Origin: CBDCUF01 sp965222525 | GTDB lineage: Bacteria; Pseudomonadota; Alphaproteobacteria; Rickettsiales; UBA8987 | DNA length: 64,000 nucleotides | Reading direction: 5' to 3' | NCBI GenBank assembly: GCA_965222525.1 | Contig: OZ244955.1 | Coordinates: forward strand, 434,001 to 498,000 | Shown here: one piece after another, positions 17,168 through 26,000 of the stretch | Layout of the letters: the number at the start of each line of letters is the position of its first letter | Position numbering within the stretch: the first letter of the stretch is position 1 | The notes under the pieces: generated by a model | The model's database searches: none | What the model saw: the letters and a program-made list of their open reading frames with translations, nothing else | What the model was told of the DNA's origin: nothing | Program-made: the position numbers and the translations under genes

Positions 17168-18544
17168 CTACTGTTCTCTGAAGGAACGGCGGAAGCTATC
17201 TGTTATAGGGCTTATCAGATAGTCAAGGAATGTACGGGAACCGGTTACTATAAATGTCTCTGCCGGCATACCAGGATATAATTTAACATTATCATCAAGC
17301 TTACGGAATGACTCTCTGTTTATTTCAACACGTGCAAGATAATATGTTGTACCCTGTCGCTCATCGGTAAATTTATCAGCAGAAACCCTGGTTACCTTGC
17401 CATCCAGCCTGGGTACAAACCGGCTCCTATAAGCGCTTAGCATGACTTTTGCATCCAGGCCTTCATGTACAATGTCAATATCCTGCGGTGAAACCCGCGC
17501 TTCAATCACCAGTATATCATCCTGCGGTACGATATCCATAATCGGCGCACCGGCAGGTATAACACCACCTATAGTATGAAATTTAAGGCCGGTTACCTTG
17601 CCGGATTGCGGAGCTGTAATAACCGTACGCTCATAAACATCCGTTGATGCCGAAAGCTTTTCCTGCAGGTTGTTGACTTCTGCCTGTACCTCTTTGAGTT
17701 CTGATAGAATCTCCCTGTGATTATCTACCTTAAGGTTTAACATTTGTATTTCATTCTCCGTAATCTTCTCTCGAGTCTTGGTTGTTTCAGCCTTGAAATT
17801 ACCCATCTCCCCCTTGAGTTTTGCTTCTGCTCTCTGTAAAGCAAGCAGGCGTGATTTCTTGGTATGCCCCTTCTTCAGTAACTCCGCTACGGTCTCTATT
17901 TCTTCCTTGATAATTTCAAGCTGGGTTTTTGAGGCCTCCTGCTGTGCCTCTATTCCCTCTATATGGTCATTTAGCTGGGCAATACGTTTTTCAAGCAAGT
18001 TGGTTCGCCCATTCATAAGATCACGCCTGCTTTTAAACAGACTTTTCTGGCTATTGATAATTTTTGTAACTTCTTTATCCGAGCCTGCATTTACAAACAT
18101 ACCGTCAAATTCAATCTCATCCAGTTCGTCACGTTCGGCTATTAAACGGGCTTCGGTAGCCCTGGCTAGTAAGAGATTGCTGGTAACGGTCTTATTAACT
18201 GCTTTTGCATAAACCGGGTTCAGTTTTATGAGGGGTTGGCCTGCAATAACCTCGTCGCCATCTTCAACCATAATCTCGGTTATTATACCGCCCTCCAGAT
18301 GTTGAATGGTTTTCCGGTTAGCATCGAGAACTACTGAACCATTTGCTATAGCAGCACTGTCTATGGGAGCGATACTGGCCCAACCTATAAATATTACACC
18401 GAAAATAACTGCAACCATCAGCCCAAAAACAACAGCGGGTAGCGCATTGTGCAGAAGATCCCGCTTTTCACTGCCTTGTTCAAGAACTTCATAGGAAGGA
18501 GAGGCATTATGGGCAGAAGATTCGGAATTGTTAACCAGCTTCAT
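17168..18544 (-). CDS. HlyD-family type I secretion adaptor
   Basis: A 458-residue periplasmic adaptor (membrane fusion protein) of PrtE/HlyD type. A short cytoplasmic N-terminus is followed by one membrane span (about 34-55), a half-lipoyl domain (NGSVVLDANRKTIQHLEGGIITEIMVEDGD), a long coiled coil of about 200 residues, the second half-lipoyl/barrel (VITAPQSGKVTGLKFHTIGGVI) and a C-terminal YPGMPAETFI motif. It would link the ABC exporter immediately upstream to an outer-membrane TolC-type channel, which is not encoded in the window. The gap to the ABC gene is 4 bp, so the two are co-transcribed. Confidence 0.92.
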   Translation of the reverse strand: MKLVNNSESSAHNASPSYEVLEQGSEKRDLLHNALPAVVFGLMVAVIFGVIFIGWASIAPIDSAAIANGSVVLDANRKTIQHLEGGIITEIMVEDGDEVIAGQPLIKLNPVYAKAVNKTVTSNLLLARATEARLIAERDELDEIEFDGMFVNAGSDKEVTKIINSQKSLFKSRRDLMNGRTNLLEKRIAQLNDHIEGIEAQQEASKTQLEIIKEEIETVAELLKKGHTKKSRLLALQRAEAKLKGEMGNFKAETTKTREKITENEIQMLNLKVDNHREILSELKEVQAEVNNLQEKLSASTDVYERTVITAPQSGKVTGLKFHTIGGVIPAGAPIMDIVPQDDILVIEARVSPQDIDIVHEGLDAKVMLSAYRSRFVPRLDGKVTRVSADKFTDERQGTTYYLARVEINRESFRKLDDNVKLYPGMPAETFIVTGSRTFLDYLISPITDSFRRSFREQ

Positions 18545-18548
18545 AATG

Positions 18549-20315
18549 TTATTCTCCGGTTATAGCTGCTTTATCAGGTTTTTTCAACTCAGGGTCATTT
18601 GCCGGCCTTATATTACCAATATTCTGGTTCAGCTTGGTTAATATTTCATCCCGTGGCCCGAATCCTGCGACCACTCCATTCTGCAATACTACAATCTTAT
18701 CCACTGCCGGCATTATTGACGGTCGGTGCGATACCATAATAGTGGTTATATTATTCTGTTTGGCATAACGCAAAGCTCTGACCAAAGCTTTTTCACCCTC
18801 ATTGTCAAGATTGGCACCAGGTTCATCAAGCACTACTAATTTAGGGTTTCCATAAAATGCCCTGGCAAGGCCAATTCTCTGTCTTTGCCCACCGGACAAT
18901 ACCGCTCCACCAACTCCTATCTGGGTTTCATAGCTATCTGGAAGGCTCAGTATTAAGTCATGCACACCTGCAATAGTTGCAGCCTTTATAACATCTACAT
19001 CTTCTGCATCGGGATCCATACGTGCGATATTCTCTTTAACACTGCCATCAAATAACTCCACATCCTGCGGCAGGTAGCCAACATGCTTACCGAAGTCATT
19101 CCTGTCCCATTTACATATATCCGCACCATCCAGCCTGACCTCACCGGATAATGGTTTCCATACCCCTGTAATTACCTTTGCCAGGCTTGACTTACCTGCA
19201 GCGCTCGGCCCGATAATACCCAGTATCTCTCCCGGACTAAGCTGGAGACTGACATTTCTCAAAACATATTTCCGGTTACCGTCAAACGCCACAACCACAT
19301 TGTTAACCGACAGTTTCCCGGTTGGAGTTGGTAGAGATATTCTTTTACTTTCAACATCTTCCCCGTCAAAAACTTTTTCCAGCCTTTCTCTGGATTTGCG
19401 TGCAGCAATTACTCCTTTCCATGATGATATAGAGGATTCCAGCGGGGCAAGTGCCCGACTTGCCAATATCGAACTGGCTATAATAGCGCCAAGTGTCATC
19501 TCATTCTGCAGTACCATATAACCGCTTATACCAACCACTGCTATTTGTATAACCAGCCGGAGAAACCTGGACAGTCCGCTTAGAATGGCCGAACGTTTAC
19601 CGGCCAGAGTATGCATATCAATCCCCACCTGGCTGTCATCCTGCCAGTTTCTTATGATATTATCTGTCATTCCCATAGCAGATATAACTTCTGCATTACG
19701 TGTTGATGATTCGATTTTGCTCATGCTTCTGGCAAATATTTCGTTGGAAACTCCAAGGATATTTTTGGTGGTTTTTTCGTTAGCGACCGCCAGTATCAAT
19801 AGTAATATGCCTCCCATAAGGGTTATAGAGCCTACGACCGGGTGGATAGCAAACAGAATAAGCACATATATAAGCGACCATGGAGAATCCAGAAGTGCAA
19901 CCAGTCCGGAACCTGTCAGGAAGTTTTTTATTGTATTTAAATCACGTATAGACTGGCTTCCGGAAAGCCGGTTCTCTGTTGCTACACTGTTTTTTATCGA
20001 ATAGGCAAAAAGTATGGGGGACAGGCGTTTATCCAGCCATGCACCGGTTTTTACAAGAATATAGGAACGGGCCATCTGTATCAGGCTTAAACCCCAGAGT
20101 GCGGCCAGAACGATAAGGGACAACATCAGCAATGTATCTGTACTGCCGCTGGAAACTACCCTGTCCAGAACTTGCAGGGAATATATCGGCAGTGCCAGCA
20201 TCAGTATGTTGCTGATGAAACTGAATCCGAGAACACACCACAATACCATCCGGCATGCAGCAAAATGACGGTCAAGAACCGTTTTATCGCTCTTCCTGTC
20301 TGGTGCCCCATTCAT
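18549..20315 (-). CDS. Type I secretion ABC transporter (PrtD-like permease/ATPase)
   Basis: An exporter half-transporter of 588 residues from the ATG at 20315; a GTG at 20342 would add nine residues but lies inside the terminator hairpin and is less likely. Several membrane spans occupy about residues 20-300. The ATPase domain follows, with Walker A GPSAAGKSSLAK, signature LSGGQRQRIGLARAF, Walker B LVVLDEPGANLD and switch HRPS. There is no C39 peptidase domain, as in the PrtD/RsaD class that exports RTX proteins with C-terminal signals. The RTX gene directly upstream is the obvious cargo. Confidence 0.92.
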   Translation of the reverse strand: MNGAPDRKSDKTVLDRHFAACRMVLWCVLGFSFISNILMLALPIYSLQVLDRVVSSGSTDTLLMLSLIVLAALWGLSLIQMARSYILVKTGAWLDKRLSPILFAYSIKNSVATENRLSGSQSIRDLNTIKNFLTGSGLVALLDSPWSLIYVLILFAIHPVVGSITLMGGILLLILAVANEKTTKNILGVSNEIFARSMSKIESSTRNAEVISAMGMTDNIIRNWQDDSQVGIDMHTLAGKRSAILSGLSRFLRLVIQIAVVGISGYMVLQNEMTLGAIIASSILASRALAPLESSISSWKGVIAARKSRERLEKVFDGEDVESKRISLPTPTGKLSVNNVVVAFDGNRKYVLRNVSLQLSPGEILGIIGPSAAGKSSLAKVITGVWKPLSGEVRLDGADICKWDRNDFGKHVGYLPQDVELFDGSVKENIARMDPDAEDVDVIKAATIAGVHDLILSLPDSYETQIGVGGAVLSGGQRQRIGLARAFYGNPKLVVLDEPGANLDNEGEKALVRALRYAKQNNITTIMVSHRPSIMPAVDKIVVLQNGVVAGFGPRDEILTKLNQNIGNIRPANDPELKKPDKAAITGE

Positions 20316-20337
20316 TGCTATTAATGTATAAACAAAA

Positions 20338-20367
20338 AACACCGGACCCGCAAGCGAATCCGGTGTT
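20338..20367 (-). terminator. Intrinsic terminator between RTX cargo and exporter genes
   Basis: A perfect 9-bp stem AACACCGGA / TCCGGTGTT with a 12-base loop, followed on the reverse strand by TTTTTTGTT. It begins 24 bp past the RTX stop codon and ends 23 bp before the ABC exporter ATG. Partial readthrough would yield more cargo than exporter mRNA. A T-run on the forward side makes it potentially bidirectional, but no forward gene ends here. Confidence 0.8.
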
Positions 20368-20390
20368 ATTTTTTGAGTGGTATATACTGG

Positions 20391-21872
20391 CTAAAGAATA
20401 AAATCTGCAGCGCTAAGATCTCCCACATCAAAGTTTTCCAGGGTAATTTCAGTATTGCTGCTGGCAAATGAAATCTCTGTGTCACTTCCATTCTGTATGG
20501 CAGAAATTTCTGCATTCAACGCAGCAGCATTGGCAAATCCGAATGCGGTAACGTCAAGCAGATCCACATTATCCTTGAAGTCGGTAATAATTGCTCCCGC
20601 ATCCCATGCAGCAAAAACAAACACATCAGCGCCTTTACCGCCGGTCAGTTCATCGTTGCCTTTACCACCATTCAGGGTATCACCGCCTCTACCGCCATTT
20701 AAGGTATCATGGCCATTATCACCTGCAAGGAAGTCGCTACCATTACCACCATTGATGGTGTCGTGACCATTATCACCGGCTAGTAAATCACGGCCATTAC
20801 CACCGTTAATGGTGTCAGAACCGGAACCACCATCGATGATATCGCCTCCGTTATTACCATTCAAGGTGTCATTGCCGGAACCACCGCTGATAATATCAGC
20901 ACCTCTACCACCATTGATAACGTCACTTCCTCCATCACCAAACAGGAAGTCTCTGCCGTTACCACCATTGATGGTGTCACCACCACCACCGCCTTCTATA
21001 ATATCACTGCCGTTATTACCATTAATGGTATCGCTACCACTTCCACCATCCATGACATCACGACCTCCGCCCCCTGACATAAAATCACTTCCGCTACCTC
21101 CGGTCAGCAAATCATGCCCGGCACCACCACTTAAGGCGTCGTTTCCGGAACCGCCATTTAACTCGTCACTTCCGTTGCCGCCACGCAAAATGTCCTTTCC
21201 GCCGTTGCCGTTCAGGGTATCGTCCCCATTATTGCCACGCAGATCATCATTGCCACCATTCCCGTTGAGGAGGTCGTCACCATCATTACCAATCAGCAGG
21301 TCACTTCCTCCTCCGCCGTGCAATACATCTGCTCCATTGCCACCGTGCAAATCATCGGATCCACTGCCTCCACTGAGGAAATCGCCTCCATCACCGCCAA
21401 TCAGCAAATCATCTCCGCTACCACCATTTAAAGTGTCTATTCCGTTACCACCACGCAACTCATCTTTTCCGGCATTTCCACTGAGAAGGTCATTACCATC
21501 ACCACCGAACAACAGGTCATCTCCGTCATGGCCATTTAGAATATCTGCGCCGTTGCCTCCCAGTAGCGTATCATTACCGCTACCGCCATTGAGTCGGTCA
21601 TTGCCATCACCGCCAGATAAACGGTCGTCTCCGTTGCCACCGCTCAGAGTATCTGCTCCGTTACCACCAATTAACTGATCCTTACCATTACCACCTCGCA
21701 GAAGGTCATTGCCATTCCCTCCTCTCAAGATATCATTACCATTACCGCCTCGTAGTTCGTCATCACCAGCAAGACCTCGTAGATCATCATCACCACCAAA
21801 ACCTATAATAAGGTCGTCGTTAGGCGTACCGATTAAAAGGTCGTTACCATTTGTTCCAAGTATTACAGCCAT
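20391..21872 (-). CDS. RTX repeat protein, type I secretion substrate
   Basis: A 493-residue protein that is almost entirely calcium-binding RTX nonapeptides (GGxGxDxLx), running without a break from about residue 8 to 410. The C-terminal 80 residues (from ADVFVFAAWDAGAIITDF to LSAADFIL) look like the uncleaved C-terminal secretion signal of this export class (DFxxGxD-like end and hydrophobic tail). There is no signal peptide, enzymatic domain or adhesin domain. Many unit variants have Asn, Gly and Asp in place of Leu. It could be a calcium-dependent surface layer or matrix protein; function is not known. A good ribosome-binding site (aaggag) precedes the ATG. Confidence 0.9.
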   Translation of the reverse strand: MAVILGTNGNDLLIGTPNDDLIIGFGGDDDLRGLAGDDELRGGNGNDILRGGNGNDLLRGGNGKDQLIGGNGADTLSGGNGDDRLSGGDGNDRLNGGSGNDTLLGGNGADILNGHDGDDLLFGGDGNDLLSGNAGKDELRGGNGIDTLNGGSGDDLLIGGDGGDFLSGGSGSDDLHGGNGADVLHGGGGSDLLIGNDGDDLLNGNGGNDDLRGNNGDDTLNGNGGKDILRGGNGSDELNGGSGNDALSGGAGHDLLTGGSGSDFMSGGGGRDVMDGGSGSDTINGNNGSDIIEGGGGGDTINGGNGRDFLFGDGGSDVINGGRGADIISGGSGNDTLNGNNGGDIIDGGSGSDTINGGNGRDLLAGDNGHDTINGGNGSDFLAGDNGHDTLNGGRGGDTLNGGKGNDELTGGKGADVFVFAAWDAGAIITDFKDNVDLLDVTAFGFANAAALNAEISAIQNGSDTEISFASSNTEITLENFDVGDLSAADFIL

Positions 21873-21897
21873 AGTTTTGTGCTCCTTTTAGTTTAGG

Positions 21898-21942
21898 TTT
21901 AGAATTAACGAATTAAACCCTTTTCAATTCGTTAATTCTAAA
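21898..21942. promoter_or_regulatory. Perfect 17-bp inverted repeat upstream of the RTX gene
   Basis: TTTAGAATTAACGAATT and its exact complement AATTCGTTAATTCTAAA are separated by 11 bases. The dyad lies 25 bp upstream of the RTX start codon on the transcribed side. It could be a leader hairpin in the RTX mRNA or an operator. It has no T-run positioned for either known gene, so a terminator is less likely. The rest of the 195 bp gap to the CDF gene is AT-rich with nothing else recognisable. Confidence 0.65.
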
Positions 21943-22067
21943 ACAATAGTTAAACAAGATATTGCGGGTCTAGTTCGCTCCATACACTATGTCAAGCATA
22001 TATAACCTCATAGCTACAAATGGTAAAATAATGTGTTAAAATATCGACAGTGTATATAAAGTAATTA

Positions 22068-23000
22068 CTATGTAGTTTTTTCGAGACTTTCAAATACTGC
22101 TTTTCCTTCAACCGGGTCTTCGTGGATTATGACTTCACCGCCGGGGAACATTTCCATCAGGGAGTGCTCCAGACTGTCCGCTATTTCATGTGCCTCGAAT
22201 AATGTCTGGTTACCATTCAGGTCTAGATGGAACTGGATAAAGGGCTTGATACCGGAATAGCGGGTTTTCAGATTATGCATACCCAGAACTCCGGGCTGGC
22301 CTAATACAAAATCCTCTATTTTCTTCTGCTCGTCCTCCGGCATTTCCTTATCCATCAATTTGTCGAAGGCCAGTTTACCGATACGCCACGCACCATAGGC
22401 TATATATAGTGCAATAACCGCTGCCAGAACGGGGTCTGCATGCTCGATGCCGAAACTATCCGACAGGATTATCGCTACAATCACCGCTGCATTCATCAGC
22501 AAATCGCCCAGATAATGCAGCGAATCAGCCCCGATTGCAGTAGAGCCGGTCCTGCGAACTACATAGCGCTGAAACAATACGAGAAGCAACGTAGCAATAA
22601 TGGAAAAGCCCATAACTGCAATACCTACCGAGCTTTGCTCAACCGGCTGCGGTTCAAACAAGCGTTGTACCGCTGAAATCAATATCAGCATCGCGGAGCC
22701 GGCAACAAAAGCCGATTGCGCCAGCGCCGCTACATCCTCTGCTCCGCTATGGCCGAAGCGGTGTTCCTCATCCGGCGGTTCCAGAGCATAGCGTATTGCA
22801 AAAAAATTTATTAGTGAAATCACCACGTCAAGACCGGAATCGGCCAGCGAAGTCATTATACTGACTGAATCGGTAGCTAGCCAGGCATAGAACTTGACTG
22901 CCACCAACATAAGCGCGGTACCAACTGCCGCATAGGTTGCTATTCGCATAAGCCCTTCTGTCTGCGGATTATTGTGGTGAATATGGTTGTGTGTGTGCAT
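22068..23000 (-). CDS. fieF: Cation diffusion facilitator (FieF-like metal exporter)
   Basis: A 310-residue CDF antiporter that exports divalent metals (Zn, Fe or similar) from the cytoplasm. The His-rich N-terminus (MHTHNHIHHNN) is followed by about six membrane spans, with the metal-site motifs SLADSGLD in helix 2 and HYLGDLLMN in helix 5, and HRFGHSGAED after helix 2. A cytoplasmic ferredoxin-like domain ends with HAHEI-type residues (FEAHEIADSLEHSLMEMFPGGEVIIHEDP). The DxxxD/HxxxD combination is that of Zn/Cd/Fe transporting members. Substrate is not certain. Confidence 0.9.
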   Translation of the reverse strand: MHTHNHIHHNNPQTEGLMRIATYAAVGTALMLVAVKFYAWLATDSVSIMTSLADSGLDVVISLINFFAIRYALEPPDEEHRFGHSGAEDVAALAQSAFVAGSAMLILISAVQRLFEPQPVEQSSVGIAVMGFSIIATLLLVLFQRYVVRRTGSTAIGADSLHYLGDLLMNAAVIVAIILSDSFGIEHADPVLAAVIALYIAYGAWRIGKLAFDKLMDKEMPEDEQKKIEDFVLGQPGVLGMHNLKTRYSGIKPFIQFHLDLNGNQTLFEAHEIADSLEHSLMEMFPGGEVIIHEDPVEGKAVFESLEKTT

Positions 23001-23088
23001 ATGGTTTCAGGCATCACTATTATTCACATTTTTGCCATAACGCTTATTTTATTGAAAAACAAGAGGACTTTTTAAAAAGGAGGTACGC

Positions 23089-26000
23089 CTATGGATATTT
23101 TGTATCTTCCGAACCCCGGATTCTGACTTCTGTTTTTTTATTTAACTCCCTTGCCAGCTTCTCGAGGCGTTTTATTATGTCTGCGCCGAGGAGGGACTGG
23201 TATTTTGCGTTGCAGGTCAGTACCAGTTTCTTGCCATGAATTTTTACACTGGTATGGGCAAGCAGTTCACTGCTGCTGCCCGACATATGATAGCCCAGGC
23301 GCATGGCAAAGCCGATAATCCGCGCCCGTTTTATCCATTTATCCTGTAACAGCGACTGTATCTTGTCCACCGAACCGTCTACCCTGCTGCGATAGCGATG
23401 GTAAACTGCGGTGGCGAGGAATATCCGCTCCCAGTGGTCGATTGCAGGCAATTCCGAATCCAGCACCCAGCGGAATGCCGCTTCCGCCCTGTATGACCGG
23501 TTCTCGTACCAGGCAATACGGCTGAGTATACATGCCGCCAGCCGCAGCCGCACCATATGCGGAGTTTCGTCATCAAACAGGGGTGACATCCAGTCGGCCA
23601 GCCTGCGGCCATATTCAACCCATTCCACACCGTCATTACGGACAATACTGGCAATCATATCCGAGCAACCGGCAATCAGCGCATCACCGCCGGCAGTTTC
23701 AGGCGGAAGCTGGTCGAATATCATCCCCTCCCGCACGCCATAAGTGGAGAAAAATATGCTATCCGGCCGGCCGATTTCAATAATCCGTTCCATTACCAAC
23801 GCGCTGAAAGCCAGGGTTTCCTCCCTGTCCTCGGAGACGCCGGGCAGGCGACGGATTTTGGAAGGCGGCAGCGAGGATACATATTCCAGTGTATCCAGGA
23901 AATCCTGCGGTGACACCTCATATGACTGGATAATCGAAAGCGGGTAGTGGCTGCGCTTCATATGTATTTTGGCAATAGCCCGCCAGCCGCCGCCGACTGC
24001 ATAAAACGGCCTGCCGGAGAGTGTCTCTTCAAGCGGGAACTGCGTCAGATATTCATCGATTATTTCATATGCACGGTTGCGCTGTCCCTTTGCCATAATC
24101 TGCAACCGCAACGGCCCCAGCGGAAAGCTTACACTCTGCCCGACAATATCCTGTATTCTGGCCTGTATTCTAGCCTGTATTCCGGTATTCCTGTATTCCT
24201 TACTTTCTTCCTCCGGCTGGTAATTTATCTGCGCCAGTTCCAGCGACCCGCCGCCCAGATCACCAACCAGCCCCTCCGCTTCGTAGAAAGCCGCTGCAAC
24301 CCCCATAACCGCCAGTCTTGCCTCTTCCTCGCCGGATAATATATCCACCTTGATAGCGGAAATTTGTTCAACCTCCCTGACAAACTCATCACCGTCCGCA
24401 GCATCACGTACGGCGGAGGTGGCAAAGCAATATACCGACCTGATATCCATCGCCTTGACTATATGAGCGAAGCGCCGGATAGACTCCAGTGCAAGCTTTA
24501 CCCCCTTTTTATTCAGCCTGCCGGTTTTCTCCAGGTTGCGCGCCAGTGCACATAGCACCTTTTCATTAAACAGCGGTAGCGGTACCCGCTTCAGCCCGTC
24601 ATATATAACCAGCCTCACCGAGTTGGAGCCGATATCCAGAACCGCTACCCGTGAGAAGCTGTTGGCAAATTGCTTTCCGCGCAATTCCTCCTGCTCGCCA
24701 TGCAGTGCTGAACCACGTCCGGACAGGCTCGGATTGGATATGAAAAACTCATGGGCGGAAAAGGAAGTATCACTCCAGGGATGACGCCGGTAGAAGCCGT
24801 CATTCTGCATCGACCAGCTCTGCTTGCGGTCACGCATATTGGCCACCATAATCTGGCTTACCACCTGCTCATGCACGGTAGGGTTTTCCACCGGCACCAT
24901 CAGCTCGATACGCCGGTTCATATTACGTGGCATCCAGTCGGCCGAGGAGATAAACAGCCTGCATCTTGAGGAAGGCAGCGCATGGCCGTCACCGAAACAA
25001 TATATACGGGCATGTTCGAGGAACCTGCCGACTATGCTCTTTACCCTGATATTCTCCGACAGTCCTGCAACACCCGGACGCAGGCTGCATATACCGCGCA
25101 CTACCAGCTCAACCGAAACCCCGGCACATGAAGCACGGTAAAGCGCATCTATAAGCTCGCTATCCACCAGCGAGTTTACCTTTATCCATATCGAGGCATA
25201 GCGCCCCTTTTTTGCATAGGCGATTTCATTTTCAATCAGGGATAGCAGTTTTTTGCGGATAGTAAAGGGAGATACATATATCTTCTCAAAATCCGGTACG
25301 GGCAGGCTGCCGGAGCCGTCACCGGCCGCCTCCATATATGCAAACAGTTTCTCCGCATCACGGCACAGGGCTGTATCACAGGTAAAGAATGACAGGTCGG
25401 AATAAACCTTGGCAGTCACCGGATGGTAATTACCGGTACCGTAATGTACATATTGCTGTGTGATATCCCCTATCTGGCGGGTTATAAGCGATATCTTGGC
25501 ATGGGTCTTCAATCCGGCCACACCGAAAACCACCCTTGCTCCGGCCTGTTGCAGACCCTTGCCCCACCTGATATTGGCCGCCTCATCAAATCTTGCTTTC
25601 GGTTCCACTACCACCGTAACCTTTTTACCAGCCTCCGCCGCTTCAATCAGTGCCTTTACTATAGCGGAATCACTGCTGGTGCGGTATAAGGTCTGGCGGA
25701 TTTCCACTACATCAGGGTCATGTGCTGCCTGCCGGATAAACTGCACCACCACGTCAAAACTCTCATAAGGATGGTGTACGATAATATCCTTGGCCTGTAT
25801 CGCCGCAAAACAATCACCGTCAAAATCGTCTATACGTTCGGGGAAACGTGCGGCAAGCGGTGGAAATTTATATTCCGGCTGGTCGATTGCATCATAAATC
25901 TCCGATAAATCACTCAAGCCCACAAAATCACTGGTATGGGTGATGCTGTCCCTGTCCACACCAACCGCCTGTTCTATAAAGGCCCCAAGCTGCGGCGATA

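Noticed and set aside
20809..21678. A 289-residue forward frame, rich in Pro, Ser and Leu, opposite the RTX gene
   Set aside because: It is the antisense of the RTX repeats; codon periodicity of GGxGxD repeats keeps the opposite frame open. It has no independent start signal or homology.
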